From assembly GCA_014526335.1 (NCBI GenBank), contig JACTAT010000033.1:533610-597609 (forward strand): DNA of 64,000 nt, in the 5' to 3' direction. Made by a program: the position numbers and the translations under genes. Shown in pieces: positions 1 through 10,904 of the stretch; position 1 is the first letter of the stretch, and the number at the start of each line of letters is the position of its first letter. Below the pieces are notes generated by a model that saw only the letters and a program-made list of their open reading frames with translations, did no database searches and was not told the origin of the DNA. Origin of the DNA: Chrysaora quinquecirrha. Lineage: Eukaryota > Cnidaria > Scyphozoa > Semaeostomeae > Pelagiidae.

Positions 1-21
1 TCTGTTTCTGCAAGAAAGAAG

Positions 22-3000
22 ATTAACAAGTGAAAGAGAAGAGTAGCAAGCTGTGTATATAAAATTTCGGAGTACAAGGAAGAAGAAAAAGCTGTAAATG
101 ACGAATTTACGAGTTACAGAGGAAAGTAACAAGCTGTGCAAAGAAGATTTACGAGAGACAGAAAAAAGAACAAGATGTAAAAAGGATTTACGAGAGACAT
201 CAAAGAAGAACAAGATGCAAAGAAGATTTACGAGAGACATCAAAGAAGAAAAACATACAAAGAAGATTTACGAGAGACAGCAAAGAAGAAGAAGATGCAA
301 AGAAGATTTACGAGAGACAGCAAAGAAGAAGAAGATGCAAAGAAGATTTACGAGAGACAGCAAAGAAGAAGAAGATGCAAAGAAGATTTACGAGAGACAG
401 CAAAGAAGAACAAGATGCAAAGAAGATTTACGAGAGACAGCAAAGAAGAACAAGATGCAAAGAAGATTTACGAGAGACAGCAAAGAAGAACAAGATGCAA
501 AGAAGATTTGCGAGAGACAGCAAAGAAGAACAAGATGCAAGGAAGATTTACGAGGGACAGCAAAGAAGAACAAGATGCAAGGAAGATTTACGAGAGACAG
601 CAAAGAAGAACAAGATGCAAGGAAGATTTACGAGAGACAGCAAAGAAGAACAAGATGCAAGGAAGATTTACGAGAGACAGCAAAGAAGAACAAGATGCAA
701 GGAAGATTTACGAGAGACAGCAAAGAAGAACAAGATGCAAGGAAGATTTACGAGAGACAGCAAAGAAGAACAAGATGCAAAGAAGATTTACGAGAGACAG
801 CAAAGAAGAACAAGATGCAAAGAAGATTTACGAGAGACAGCAAAGAAGAACAAGATGCAAGGAAGATTTACGAGAGACAGCAAAGAAGAACAAGATGCAA
901 GGAAGATTTACGAGAGACAGCAAAGAAGAACAAGATGCAAGGAAGATTTACGAGAGACAGCAAAGAAGAACAAGATGCAAGGAAGATTTACGAGAGACAG
1001 CACAGAAGAACAAGATGCAAAGAAGACTCACGAGAGACAGCAAAGAAGAACAAGATGCAAAGAAGATTTATGAGAGACAGCAAAGAAGAACAAGATGCAA
1101 AGAAGATTTACGAGAGACAGCAAAGAAGAACAAGATGCAAAGAAGATTTATGAGAGACAGCAAAGAAGAACAAGATGCAAAGAAGATTTACGAGAGACAG
1201 CAAAGAAGAACAAGATGCAAAGAAGATTTACGAGAGACAGCAAAGAAGAACAAGATGCAAAGAAGATTTACGAGAGACAGCAAAGAAGAACAAGATGCAA
1301 AGAAGATTTACGAGAGACAGCAAAGAAGAACAAGATGCAAAGAAGATTTACGAGAGACAGCAAAGAAGAACAAGATGCAAAGAAGATTTACGAGAGACAG
1401 CAAAGAAGAACAAGATGCAAAGAAGATTTACGAGAGACAGCAAAGAAGAACAAGATGCAAAGAAGATTTACGAAAGACAGCAAAGAAGAACAAGATGCAA
1501 AGAAGATTTACGAGAGACAGCAAAGAAGAACGAAGACAGCAGAAGAAGATTTACGAGAGACAGCAAAGAAGAACAAGATGCAAAGAAGATTTACGAGAGA
1601 CAGCAAAGAAGAACAAGATGCAAAGAAGATTTACGAGAGACAGCAAAGAAGAACAAGATGCAAAGAAGATTTACGAGAGACAGCAAAGAAGAACAAGATG
1701 CAAAGAAGATTTACGAGAGACAGCAAAGAAGAACAAGATGCAAAGAAGATTTACGAGAGACAGCAAAGAAGAACAAGATGCAAAGAAGATTTACGAGAGA
1801 CAGCAAAGAAGAACAAGATGCAAAGAAGATTTACGAGAGACAGCAAAGAAGAACAAGATGCAAAGAAGATTTACGAGAGACAGCAAAGAAGAACAAGATG
1901 CAAAGAAGATTTACGAGAGACAGCAAAGAAGAACAAGATGCAAAGAAGATTTACGAGAGACAGCAAAGAAGAACAAGATGCAAAGAAGATTTACGAGAGA
2001 CAGCAAAGAAGAACAAGATGCAAAGAAGATTTACGAGAGACAGCAAAGAAGAACAAGATGCAAAGAAGATTTACGAGAGACAGCAAAGAAGAACAAGATG
2101 CAAAGAAGATTTACGAGAGACAGCAAAGAAGAACAAGATGCAAAGAAGATTTACGAGAGACAGCAAAGAAGAACAAGATGCAAAGAAGATTTACGAGAGA
2201 CAGCAAAGAAGAACAAGATGCAAAGAAGATTTACGAGAGACAGCAAAGAAGAACAAGATGCAAAGAAGATTTACGAGAGACAGCAAAGAAGAACAAGATG
2301 CAAAGAAGATTTACGAGAGACAGCAAAGAAGAACAAGATGCAAAGAAGATTTACGAGAGACAGCAAAGAAGAACAAGATGCAAAGAAGATTTACGAGAGA
2401 CAGCAAAGAAGAACAAGATGCAAAGAAGATTTACGAGAGACAGCAAAGAAGAACAAGATGCAAAGAAGATTCACGAGAGACAGCAAAGAAGAACAAGATG
2501 CAAAGAAGATTTACGAGACAGCAAACAAGAACAAGATGCAAAGAAGATTTACGAGAGACAGCAAAGAAGAACAAGATGCAAAGAAGATTTACGAGAGACA
2601 GCAAAGAAGAACAAGATGCAAAGAAGATTTACGAGAGACAGCAAAGAAGAACAAGATGCAAAGAAGATTTACGAGAGACAGCAAAGAAGAACAAGATGCA
2701 AAGAAGATTTACGAGAGACAGCAAAGAAGAACAAGATGCAAAGAAGATTTACGAGAGACAGCAAAGAAGAACAAGATGCAAAGAAGACTCACGAGAGACA
2801 GCAAAGAAGAACAAGATGCAAGAAAGACTCACGAGAGACAGCAAAGAAGAACAAGATGCAAAGAAGATTTACGAGAGACAGCAAAGAAGAACAAGATGCA
2901 AAGAAGATTTACGAGAGACAGCAAAGAAGAACAAGATGCAAAGAAGATTTACGAGAGACAGCAAAGAAGAACAAGATGCAAAGAAGATTTACGAGAGACA

Positions 3001-3821
3001 GCAAAGAAGAACAAGATGCAAAGAAGATTTACGAGAGACAGCAAAGAAGAACAAGATGCAAAGAAGATTTACGAGAGACAGCAAAGAAGAACAAGATGCA
3101 AAGAAGATTTACGAGAGACAGCAAAGAAGAACAAGATGCAAAGAAGATTTACGAGAGACAGCAAAGAAGAACAAGATGCAAAGAAGATTTACGAGAGACA
3201 GCAAAGAAGAACAAGATGCAAAGAAGATTTACGAGAGACAGCAAAGAAGAACAAGATGCAAAGAAGATTTACGAGAGACAGCAAAGAAGAACAAGATGCA
3301 AAGAAGATTTACGAGAGACAGCAAAGAAGAACAAGATGCAAAGAAGATTTACGAGAGACAGCAAAGAAGAACAAGATGCAAAGAAGATTTACGAGAGACA
3401 GCAAAGAAGAACAAGATGCAAAGAAGATTTACGAGAGACAGCAAAGAAGAACAAGATGCAAAGAAGATTTACGAGAGACAGCAAAGAAGAACAAGATGCA
3501 AAGAAGATTTACGAGAGACAGCAAAGAAGAACAAGATGCAAAGAAGATTTACGAGTGACAGCAAAGAAGAACAAGATACAAAGACGATTTACGAGAGACA
3601 GCAAAGAAGAACAACATTCAAAGAAGATTTACGAGAGACAGAAAAGAAGAACAAGATGCAAAGAAAGAACAGAGAGAACGAGAGACAGCAAAGGAGAACA
3701 AGATGCAGAGAAGATTTACGAGAGACAGCAAAGAAGAACAAGATGCAAGGAAGACTCACGAGAGACAGCAAAGAAGAACAAGATGCAAAGGAGATTTAAG
3801 GTTAACAAGTCACAGAGAAGA
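22..3821 (+). repeat. 40-bp minisatellite array, about 90 copies
   Basis: A 40-bp unit (words CAAAGAAGAACAAGATGCAA and AGAAGATTTACGAGAGACAG joined) repeats head to tail from about 180 to 3790. Copies are nearly identical in 1560-2460 and 2880-3540. The edges are degenerate, and both edges contain a TTAACAAGT...AGAGAAGAG word (22-45 and 3799-3821). A block of units at 541-1000 has GGAAG instead of AGAAG. The unit phase shifts near 1535 (insertion) and 2515 (deletion). Because 40 is not a multiple of 3 and the unit has no stop in any forward frame, three overlapping open frames of 874-1087 codons run through the array, each with a 40-residue charged period (KEEQDAKKIYERQQRRTRCK). No splice site, unique N-terminus or homologous domain supports a gene, so I treat these frames as a by-product of the repeat. 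Confidence 0.95.
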
Positions 3822-3998
3822 GTGCAATGAAGCTTTATGAGTAACAAAGAAGAGTATATACAGTAGCGTATAGCTATAATAATAAGAATTCTACGTTATA
3901 GCATTATGAGTCAAAGGCAGAAAGAAGAGCGTCTGTCATACAGATGCTAAATAGCAGAGTTACTCACTGAAGGAAAGAATTGCTAAATTTAGTCTTAC

Positions 3999-4240
3999 TT
4001 TTTTGAAATCCTTCTAGTAATATCTCCTTCCAGCTCATCAAACATAAGAGTTCTCTTTTTCGGTAGATCTTTATTGCAAACATAATACCGAAGAAATATA
4101 GGCACAAGGATACAATTGATCAAAACAATAAACATGCAGTATTTCAGCTTGGAAATGAGATGTCTCATTTTCTTGCTCACAGGTCCAAAAATCAAGATAT
4201 TTTGCTTGACGGTATAGTTGAGTAATTTCGCTCGTGGCAT
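3999..4240 (-). CDS. candidate first exon of a membrane protein (hypothetical)
   Basis: I do not recognise this protein. Reading the minus strand, an ATG at 4240 opens 80 codons. A hydrophobic segment of about 20 residues (YCMFIVLINCILVPIFLRYY, around residues 34-53) is preceded by a basic stretch (SKKMRHLISKLK), the pattern of a type II signal anchor. The frame then reads CNKDLPKKRTLMFDELEGD. The stop right after the last lysines overlaps a sequence with good splice-donor form (AAAAAA then GTAAGA, donor at 3998), so the exon may end at 3999 and splice leftward across the minisatellite. A continuation exon would lie left of the window or in 1-97, and none is seen. It could be a chance frame; the membrane segment and donor are the only support. 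Confidence 0.3.
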
Positions 4241-5189
4241 CTAGAGATTCAAAGCTCGATGAAGTTCGTAATGCAGAATCGTAGCGAGGTTAAGGCATAT
4301 TTTCCACAAGCTCTTAAAAGATTATTGGTTACTCTTCTCCCTCTTTAATAGAAGAACGTGATGAAGTATATAACAGTTTCATTATTTCCAAAGATCGCTA
4401 CGTTTTGATGATAGCCAAACCTCCATATCAGAATAGCATTGTCTATCCATGCCCGTTTGCAAAATTGGACTTAGGCCATATCACAATGAAATGCAGGATT
4501 GCATTGTAGGTCTTCTGTTTATTTCTTTAGCAAGTCAGCATGTCGCTGAAGATTTCAAAATATCACGATAAGCAAATATGCAATTTTAACCCAGAAACAA
4601 AATTCGAAACAAAGCACAGCAGCAACACTGATAACTTCTAATTACAAAGGCCAATACCGAAGGCCTAAATTTCGGCTTTTACCAGCAAATTGTTACAATA
4701 AGTCGTATCCTATGGAGAACTGGAACCAGTATAACCTGATAACCTCACTGATCAACAGATCATAGTACCTGCTGAGAATAAATACTGGTTGATTTGGCCA
4801 GTAATATTACGTTAAATGCCCAATTTTTTACCGCGATAGTTTGCAGTTAACTTCTTCGCTGCCGATTTCAAACATTCCAGAATTAGCTACCATAGAAACA
4901 CTTCTTCAAGTATCCCCCTTTCAAATGAAGGAAAATTCAAGTAAGCGCCCAACCTCTTTCAAGAAACTCCCCTTATTGAACACTCACTCTAACAGTACCA
5001 AGCTAACCAGATAAAGCTGAAAACTTAGCGATTATTTATTAGATATCTCACAACGAGGTCCAAAACACTTATTCAAATCGTGTACGCTTTCTGTTCTAAT
5101 CACAATGTAACCCATAAGCTAACGATGCTTTAGCTCTCTCTCTATGACCAAAAGCGGCACAACCCTACATTCGTTCTGTCTTTCAAGTT
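4241..5189. other. non-coding stretch, nothing recognised
   Basis: No open frame over 60 codons, no tandem repeat and no recognisable element was seen here. It lies upstream of the candidate exon at 4240 and could contain its promoter, but no promoter motif stands out. Confidence 0.4.
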
Positions 5190-5345
5190 AATGCAGTATT
5201 CATTCATTCATTCATTTTGTATTTGTAGAAATACAATTTACAATTATAAAAAGTATTCTACACGGCCCAAAAAAAGCTGAGCTTATCTAGCTTGGGCCGC
5301 TACAAAACTAACAAACTAACAAAACTAACAAAACAAACAAAATAT
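5190..5345 (-). mobile_element. LINE-like 3' tail fragment
   Basis: Read on the minus strand, the segment contains a foldback around GGGCCG / CGGCCC, an A/T-rich stretch, GTATTTCTACAAATACAAAA and a terminal (TGAA)n run (ATTC repeats at 5200-5215 on the plus strand). A short direct-repeat tail after a small hairpin is typical of CR1/L2-type LINE 3' ends. No coding part is attached, so this is a severely 5'-truncated copy. The assignment rests on structure only. Confidence 0.4.
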
Positions 5346-5489
5346 TAAATTCTAGAAATTAAATTCTAGTAGTAAAACACCGTACGCGGGGCCCAATCGG
5401 TGCGAGGCGTTATTAGGCTGTTTTAACAACAGGACGCCACAAGTAAAGAAGACGTCGCGAACAGACAAAGAATCTGGGGTCTAGCTATT

Positions 5490-5719
5490 TTCATCATTGA
5501 GGGTGTAAAATTTCACCCCGAGCGCCTTTCCACGGTCAAATCCTTTATCGATTTGCAGACTTTTAGTCGCTAGAAAATCAACATCGTAAGGACTACCTGG
5601 AAGGGAAAAAATTTGCCTCAGCACTACCATGAAGGTGCTTAATCTGAATCTGGGGTCAAAATTTTCGTACAAGCAAATTTTCGTAAATTTTGAAAACGAG
5701 GCTCTAAGTTGAAAAGGTG
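5490..5719 (+). mobile_element. half copy of a TA-flanked foldback element
   Basis: This segment matches one arm of the complete element at 10480-10891. It starts at the central GGGTGTAAAATTTCACCC region, passes GGTCAAATCCTTTATCGATT and ends ACGAGGCTCTAAGTTGAAAA GGTG followed by TA at 5720-5721. Only one terminal arm is present, so it is a truncated or recombined half element, just upstream of the TRP-like gene. Confidence 0.65.
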
Positions 5720-6049
5720 TATTCCACTTATTGATAAGCAAAATTCAAAGACATACAGTGGAGCATAGTTAGTAGAGTGGAACCCGCAACTAACTATGAG
5801 TAAAGCGATTAACTATTTCCTTTGATATTGAAATCAATGTGCTCATAACTGTAACAAATCGAAGATTGAAAATGTTATTTGTCTCGCAGAGGAAGGAGAA
5901 AAAATAAATAGAAATATCACACGAACGAACGTTAAAGACCTGCAAAATACATGACTAAAACAAACTAAAACTGCATTAAACTTGCGAAGTCAACGATAAA
6001 TTAGTCAGATTTGTGAAAGAGAGTTACTGCAATGTAATTTCGATTCAAA
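5720..6049 (+). other. 5' flank of the TRPA-like gene
   Basis: This is the region between the half foldback element and the first ATG of the channel gene. No TATA box or other promoter motif could be singled out. The context of the ATG at 6050 (CAAAATGGCT) has A at -3 and G at +4, a good eukaryotic initiation context. Confidence 0.3.
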
Positions 6050-6539
6050 ATGGCTGATGCAAAAGATGAGATTTACAAAACAGAACGACGAAGTCAAAAA
6101 TCGACAAAAAGCAAAAGAAGAGGGCCTAGTTTAGAAGAGCATTCATCTAGTACTAAAGAAAGCGAGGTCCTTGGGAAACTCTTCCTAGGAAACAACCCCA
6201 ATTACCACAGAAAAAATGAAGATATAAGTGGCCTAGCAGGAAGCAATGAGCTTTTGGCCTATTTTCATCGCCTCGCAGGTTTAGATAATCAGAACGAGTT
6301 GATCGACGTTGATTATATTACAGCTTTGATTGCCGCCGGAGCGGACATAAACGTCGCGGATCTATACGGTCAAACGATACTTCATGCCGCTGCACGCGAC
6401 TGGCATCCGGACGTTGCGAAATTTTTGATAGAAAACGGTGCAGATGTGAACAAACTAGATAGCTTCGGTCGAAGTCCGATTTTCATTGCCGCTTCACTTG
6501 ATTACCCAGAAATGCTGGAATTTCTCGCAAAAAATGGAG
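6050..6539 (+). CDS. TRPA-like channel, exon 1 (N-terminus, ankyrin repeats)
   Basis: The exon encodes 163 residues plus one base. A charged, Ser/Lys-rich N-terminus of about 60 residues is followed by ankyrin repeats with the usual signatures: ITALIAAGADINVADLYGQT, then ILHAAARDWHPDVAKFLIEN, then GADVNKLDSFGRSPIFIAAS. It ends at a donor (GGAG then GTAAAT, 6540) in phase 1, and exon 2 completes the codon to give an unbroken ankyrin consensus (NGADIN). The start is chosen at 6050 because it is the first ATG, in good context, of an open frame that joins the ankyrin repeats. Ankyrin repeats at the N-terminus act as cytoplasmic domains in TRPA, TRPC and TRPV channels; TRPA family membership comes from exon 4. 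The number of ankyrin repeats (about 5 over exons 1-3) is low for TRPA. Confidence 0.75.
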
Positions 6540-7452
6540 GTAAATAAAGGGTGGGCTAAAATAGTAACCCCCAAACTAAATAGTTGATATAAATCTTTCC
6601 CGCAGCTAAGTATTACTCTCACCCTCTAGTAAAAAACATTCCTCGTCTTTTCTTTGTACCTTAGTTGTTTGCTAGTATCCTGCGTTTTTGCCCAATGGAA
6701 TGAGAGATGATACGGTATTCATTTTACAGTGAGAAGTGTTTAGGTTGAAGTTTATGTGGTTTATGTATGGTAAGATTCTTCCATAGGAAGGATTTCATAT
6801 GTAATATCCAGTTAATATTTTATAGTAATTAGGTTGGCTTTAATTAGCTTTTAGCTGCAGCCTACTCAAAATAATTGATTATTATTATTATCATTATTAT
6901 ATTTAGCTTTGATTGGTCCACCCGATATAGATGGTACAATGTGCACCAATGTTGAGAATGTTCTAAAACACCCAATTGGGAAAGGGTTAAAAGAGAGGGG
7001 CCTTATCAATCACAGGGGGAGGGGGGGTTCTTGGCCAAATTTTGAGTAGGGGTGTACCGTTAGCATATCTATAATGTTACCCTTCGATAGACCAATTTCT
7101 ACCAAAATGACACCCCTGGCTAGGCTAATACGCGCGAAATTGTTGGCCCTAAGACGGAAATTTCAAAGATCGGGGACTTGTTTCTTTTACTCGTTTCTTT
7201 AAAGAATGGGTAGGATGAAATTTTCATTTTCCTAGGCTACAAAAGCTGAAAGCATGACAATTCTCCATACCAATATTACTAAATTTGGAACCCTTGGCTA
7301 GACGAAAATTGTAAAAAACGTATACCCTTGCCAAGACTATAAGGCAGGAAAAGTATACACTCTAGCGCGGCACATCCCCAGGTACCTTTACTATGGAGGA
7401 CCCCCCGTGATTTCAGTACCTCTGTAGAAACAACTAGTCAATTCTCTTCCAG
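6540..7452 (+). other. intron 1 of the TRPA-like gene
   Basis: The intron runs from GTAAAT at 6540 to a pyrimidine-rich acceptor (CAATTCTCTTCCAG) ending at 7452. It holds a short ATT microsatellite near 6885 and a G-run at 7018-7028, and otherwise no feature I recognise. Confidence 0.65.
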
Positions 7453-7614
7453 CTGATATCAACAAAAAAACATTCGGTGAGAAACAAACTCCACTGCACT
7501 ACGCTGCCAAAAACGATGCTATTTCGTCAATAAAATGCCTGTTGAACCTTGGAGCAGATTTATCAGCAAAAGATTACAAAGAACGGGTTCCTCTTTACAT
7601 TGCTGTTTATCACG
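7453..7614 (+). CDS. TRPA-like channel, exon 2 (ankyrin repeats)
   Basis: A 162-bp exon in phase 1 to phase 1 encodes about one and a half ankyrin repeats: ADINKKTFGEKQTPLHYAAK, then NDAISSIKCLLNLGADLSAK, then DYKERVPLYIAVYHG. The canonical TPLHYAA and GADL motifs are intact. Acceptor CTTCCAG at 7452 and donor CACG then GTAAAT at 7615 are both good. The reading frame is continuous with exons 1 and 3. Confidence 0.75.
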
Positions 7615-7654
7615 GTAAATGAAAGATTTATTCAAAGATCTCGTAAACATAGCA

Positions 7655-7845
7655 AGCATAATAACCCACCACAAGTAGTGATTATCCATCACAGTACGCC
7701 AAAACTACCACCACATCAAGCATAATAACCCACCACAAGTAGTGATTATCCATCACAGTACGCCAAAACTACCACCACATCAAGCATAATAACTCACCAC
7801 AAGTAGTGATTATCCGCCACAGTACGCAGAAAATACCACCACAGT
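7655..7845 (+). repeat. 64-bp tandem repeat in intron 2
   Basis: AGCATAATAACCCACCACAA recurs at 7655, 7719 and 7783 (64-bp spacing), each time followed by GTAGTGATTATCC and a CACAGTACGC word. After the third copy the pattern degrades into shorter CCACAGTACGCAGAAA units to about 7890. Confidence 0.9.
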
Positions 7846-8273
7846 ACGCAGAAAGTACCACCAAAGTATTGATTATTCACCACAGTAGTGATTATAGAGT
7901 CGCTAGCGTGATTACAGTGGGGAGGCATCTCTGCGTTCGGAGGCGGATGTACAATATGGTGGGGTTACGTCACGATTGCCGTCCCCCATCGTACTCCAAA
8001 GTATCCCCACACCGTACTGAATATCCGCCATGATAACCATGATGTGATCCCGCCGTACTGAATATCCAATAGCGGACAAGCGTACTGCACAAAACCAACA
8101 GTAATGCACATAAATTACATGGGGTGAGCTTTGCATTTTAGTTGCCGTAGTTTAGCCAATAGTAGCTTGTATATTTAACATGAAAAAATATGGGCATTAT
8201 TCTATTAAATATCAAACTATGTAGTCTATTAGCACTCAACAGTTTTCTAACATGCAAATAATTGTTTATACAG
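7846..8273 (+). repeat. degenerate GTACTG / GATTATCC repeat region, remainder of intron 2
   Basis: Words such as CACAGTA, GTACTGAATATCC and GTACTGCACAAAACC recur in both orientations to about 8100, resembling the minisatellite at 23690-23905. From 8110 to the acceptor at 8273 (TTATACAG) nothing is recognised. Confidence 0.5.
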
Positions 8274-8503
8274 GCTGTGAAGATGCTGCACAGTACTTCT
8301 TAGACATTGGATGCCCCGCAGCAGTCTTTGATCGTGATGGAGAATCAGCAATCGCAATGATGATAGAGAAAATGCCACTAATAGCGCAATCAGCATTATC
8401 TCAATTCATGATTGTTGACAAAATAACGGGCAAAAAACAATATTTTCTTGGCGCATTACATTCAGTTGAATCAGAAATGAACCAAGGGAAATCAGTGTTG
8501 GAG
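8274..8503 (+). CDS. TRPA-like channel, exon 3 (last ankyrin repeat and linker)
   Basis: A 230-bp exon, phase 1 to phase 0, encodes CEDAAQYFLDIGCPAAVFDR (last ankyrin-like repeat), then DGESAIAMMIEKMPLIAQSA and LSQFMIVDKITGKKQYFLGA before the donor GAG then GTGAGT at 8504. A linker of this kind between the ankyrin repeats and the membrane domain, with a final leucine-rich ...FL..L..V..E stretch, is known in pyrexia/painless-type TRPA channels. The exon is in frame with its neighbours. Confidence 0.75.
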
Positions 8504-8610
8504 GTGAGTCAATGATGATGACGATGATGATGGTGATGATGATATTGATGATGATAGTAATAATGATGATATGATGATGATAATAGCAATGATGATATTC
8601 ACGCTGATGC

Positions 8611-8655
<45 letters not shown>

Positions 8656-8760
8656 TTGATGATGATGATGACGATGATGATGGTGACGATGATATTGATG
8701 ATGATAGTAATAATGATGATATGATGATGATAATAGCAATGATGATATTCACGCCGATGC

Positions 8761-8795
<35 letters not shown>

Positions 8796-9064
8796 AATGA
8801 TTTTGATGATGATGGTGATGATCACGATGATGCATGATGATGGTAAGACATGAGATGATGACGATGATGATGGTGATGATGATATTGATGATGATAGTAA
8901 TAGTGATGATATGATGATGATAATAGAAATGATGATATTCAGGCTGATGCATGATGATGATGATGATGATGATGGTGATGATGATGGTGATGATGATGGT
9001 GATGATGATAGTAATAATGATGATATGATGATGATAATAGAAATGATGATATTCAGGCTGATGC

Positions 9065-9096
<32 letters not shown>

Positions 9097-9672
9097 ATTG
9101 ATGATGATAGTAATAATGATGATATGATGATGATAATAGCAATGATGATATTCACGCTGATGCAAGATGATGATGATGATAATGATGATGATGATAATGA
9201 TGATGATGATAATGACGATTCTTCATGATAATGATGACGATAATTACGATGATGACGACGATGGTGACAGTGGGGATGACATCGACAACGATGATGATGA
9301 TGACGAAGAGGATGATAATGGTGATGATGATGATGATGACAAGACTATAATTATGATGATGATGATGACAGTGGCGATGATGACGAAAATGATGATGATG
9401 CTGATGACAGTAGTGATGATGACCACAATGATGATGATGATGATGGCGATTAAGGTGGTGGTCGTGATTATGATGATCATGATTACATAGGTGATAATGA
9501 TGACGATGATGATGATAATAATGATGATGACGATAATGTTGACAATCATGATCATAAAGATGAAAATGATAAGTATGACGATGGTGATGATTATGATGTC
9601 GATAATAAATCTTGGAAAGATGACGCTTATAATGATGATGATGATGATGATGATTACATCCCTTTATTTCAG
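8504..9672 (+). repeat. GAT trinucleotide microsatellite filling intron 3
   Basis: Almost the whole 1.17-kb intron is imperfect (GAT)n. A longer unit built around AATGATGATATTCACGCTGA TGCA recurs five times (near 8589, 8738, 8930, 9042 and 9143). The splice acceptor (CATCCCTTTATTTCAG, ending 9672) follows directly on the array. The poly-Asp, poly-Met/Ile and poly-Ser frames here are products of the repeat and are not genes. Confidence 0.95.
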
Positions 9673-9924
9673 CTAATAGTGAAATACAGTGAGCTTGAGC
9701 TTCTTTGTCATCCTGTTATTCAAAGACTGATGGAAGTATACTGGGATTTGTATGCCTATCGAAATGCTGTCACATATTTGCTGATCAACATTATCTATCT
9801 TCTCCTCTTGTCTGCATTGGCTATATTAGCAGCTGCAATACCAAATGCTTTCCAGATCAAATATTACTGGAACATCATAATAGCATTGATCGTGCTACTT
9901 CTCACCGTCGTGTTTGTGATTGAG
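9673..9924 (+). CDS. TRPA-like channel, exon 4 (pre-S1, S1 and S2)
   Basis: A 252-bp, phase 0 to phase 0 exon (84 codons). It begins LIVKYSELELLCHPVIQRLM EVYWDLYAYRN, which matches the TRPA pre-S1 signature (ELLxHPVxxxxLxxxW). Two hydrophobic helices follow: YLLINIIYLLLLSALAILAA (S1) and YWNIIIALIVLLLTVVFVI (S2), with a short extracellular loop. The donor is GAG then GTAAGA (9925). This exon is the main reason for the TRP call: the pre-S1 motif plus the spacing of the helices. Confidence 0.75.
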
Positions 9925-10129
9925 GTAAGAATTCGCTTGGATACAGCATACACTCATATACGCTCTCAAACTCAAATAGAAATGAAGCAAATACACTAGA
10001 AGTTTGAATAATTTTGATCACTGATGTAGCCAAGAAGGCTTATTACATGAACCTACTGTGGTGTGAGCGAGTTATGTTGCGTAGGGAGGATTGGTGGGAG
10101 CAAACTGACGACTTATTTTGTGAGTCTAA
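9925..10129 (+). other. start of intron 4
   Basis: Intron sequence between the exon 4 donor and the first of three foldback elements. Nothing else is recognised. Confidence 0.5.
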
Positions 10130-10445
10130 GACTCCGTTTACACTATGCCGGTCTGAGACAAATACGGTACAAAACTATACCAGTTTGGCCTTGCATCTAC
10201 ACTATGCCGGCAGAGTTTTGATATGAATACGGTATGAAATTAACGATACGCTAACCGGCTTCATCTAGAAACGGCATAGTGTAAACGGCTGAGCTGAATA
10301 CGAATACGGTATAGTTTGATGCCGCTTTTCTGAATGAATGAGAGAATACTCGTTGTTCTTGCTGACAAGAAACAATAAATTTCAGTCAAAAACGGTGACC
10401 TTGCTCATCGTATTCACTTCATACCGGCATGGTGTAAACGGGGCC
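10130..10445. mobile_element. foldback MITE with TAA target duplication (PIF/Harbinger-like)
   Basis: The ends are inverted copies: GACTCCGTTTACACTATGCCGG split as GACTCCGTTTACAC / TATGCCGG on the left, and on the right TACCGGCATGGTGTAAACGG then GGCC, whose reverse complement begins GGCCCCGTTTACACCATGCC. TAA flanks both sides (10127-10129 and 10446-10448). A 3-bp TAA duplication is typical of PIF/Harbinger superfamily elements. There is no transposase frame, so it is non-autonomous. Confidence 0.75.
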
Positions 10446-10479
10446 TAACATCCAGGATTCTCTTCCGCAAGATGCAATA

Positions 10480-10891
10480 CACCTTTTCAACTAAGAGCCT
10501 CGTTTTCAAAATTTACAAAAATATGTTCGTACGAAAATTTTGACCCCAGATTCAGATTGGGCAGCTTCATATTAGTGCTGACGCAAATTTTTACGCTTCT
10601 AGTCCTTACGATGTTGATTTTATAGCAACGAAAAGTTTGAAAATCTATAAAGGATTTGACCGTGAAAAAAAGCTCGGGTGAAATTTTACACCCTCAGTCA
10701 TTTTTCGCAGTCAAATCCTTAGTAACTTTTCAAATTTTTATTCGCTATAAAATGAACATCGTAAGGACTAGAAGTGTAAAAATTTGCCCTATACTAAAAC
10801 GAAGGTGCTGAATTCGAATCTGGCGTCGAAGTGCTTCTGTGACACAATTTTAATTTTTTTTTTTAAAACGAGGCCCTTAGTTGAAAAGGTG
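10480..10891. mobile_element. 412-bp foldback MITE with TA target duplication
   Basis: The left end CACCTTTTCAACTAAGAGCC and right end (reverse complement CACCTTTTCAACTAAGGGCC) are long inverted arms meeting at a centre near GGGTGAAATTTTACACCC (10676-10695). TA lies on both sides (10478-10479 and 10892-10893). A TA duplication suggests Tc1/mariner-type mobilisation. Related copies lie at 5490-5719 (half) and 24782-25167 (diverged). Confidence 0.8.
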
Positions 10892-10904
10892 TATAGGTGC
10901 TCCT

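Noticed and set aside
98..3830. Long overlapping open frames of up to 1087 codons in the 40-bp array
   Set aside because: All three forward frames are open because the unit lacks stops; no unique domain, start context or splice structure supports a gene. Listed as repeat only.
98..3830. CRISPR array
   Set aside because: The 40-bp units are directly adjacent without unique spacers, in animal DNA. The same holds for the 20-bp and 52-bp arrays.
8406..9676. Poly-Asp, poly-Ser/Ile and poly-Met frames in the 8.5-9.7 kb region
   Set aside because: They are translations of the GAT microsatellite inside an intron.
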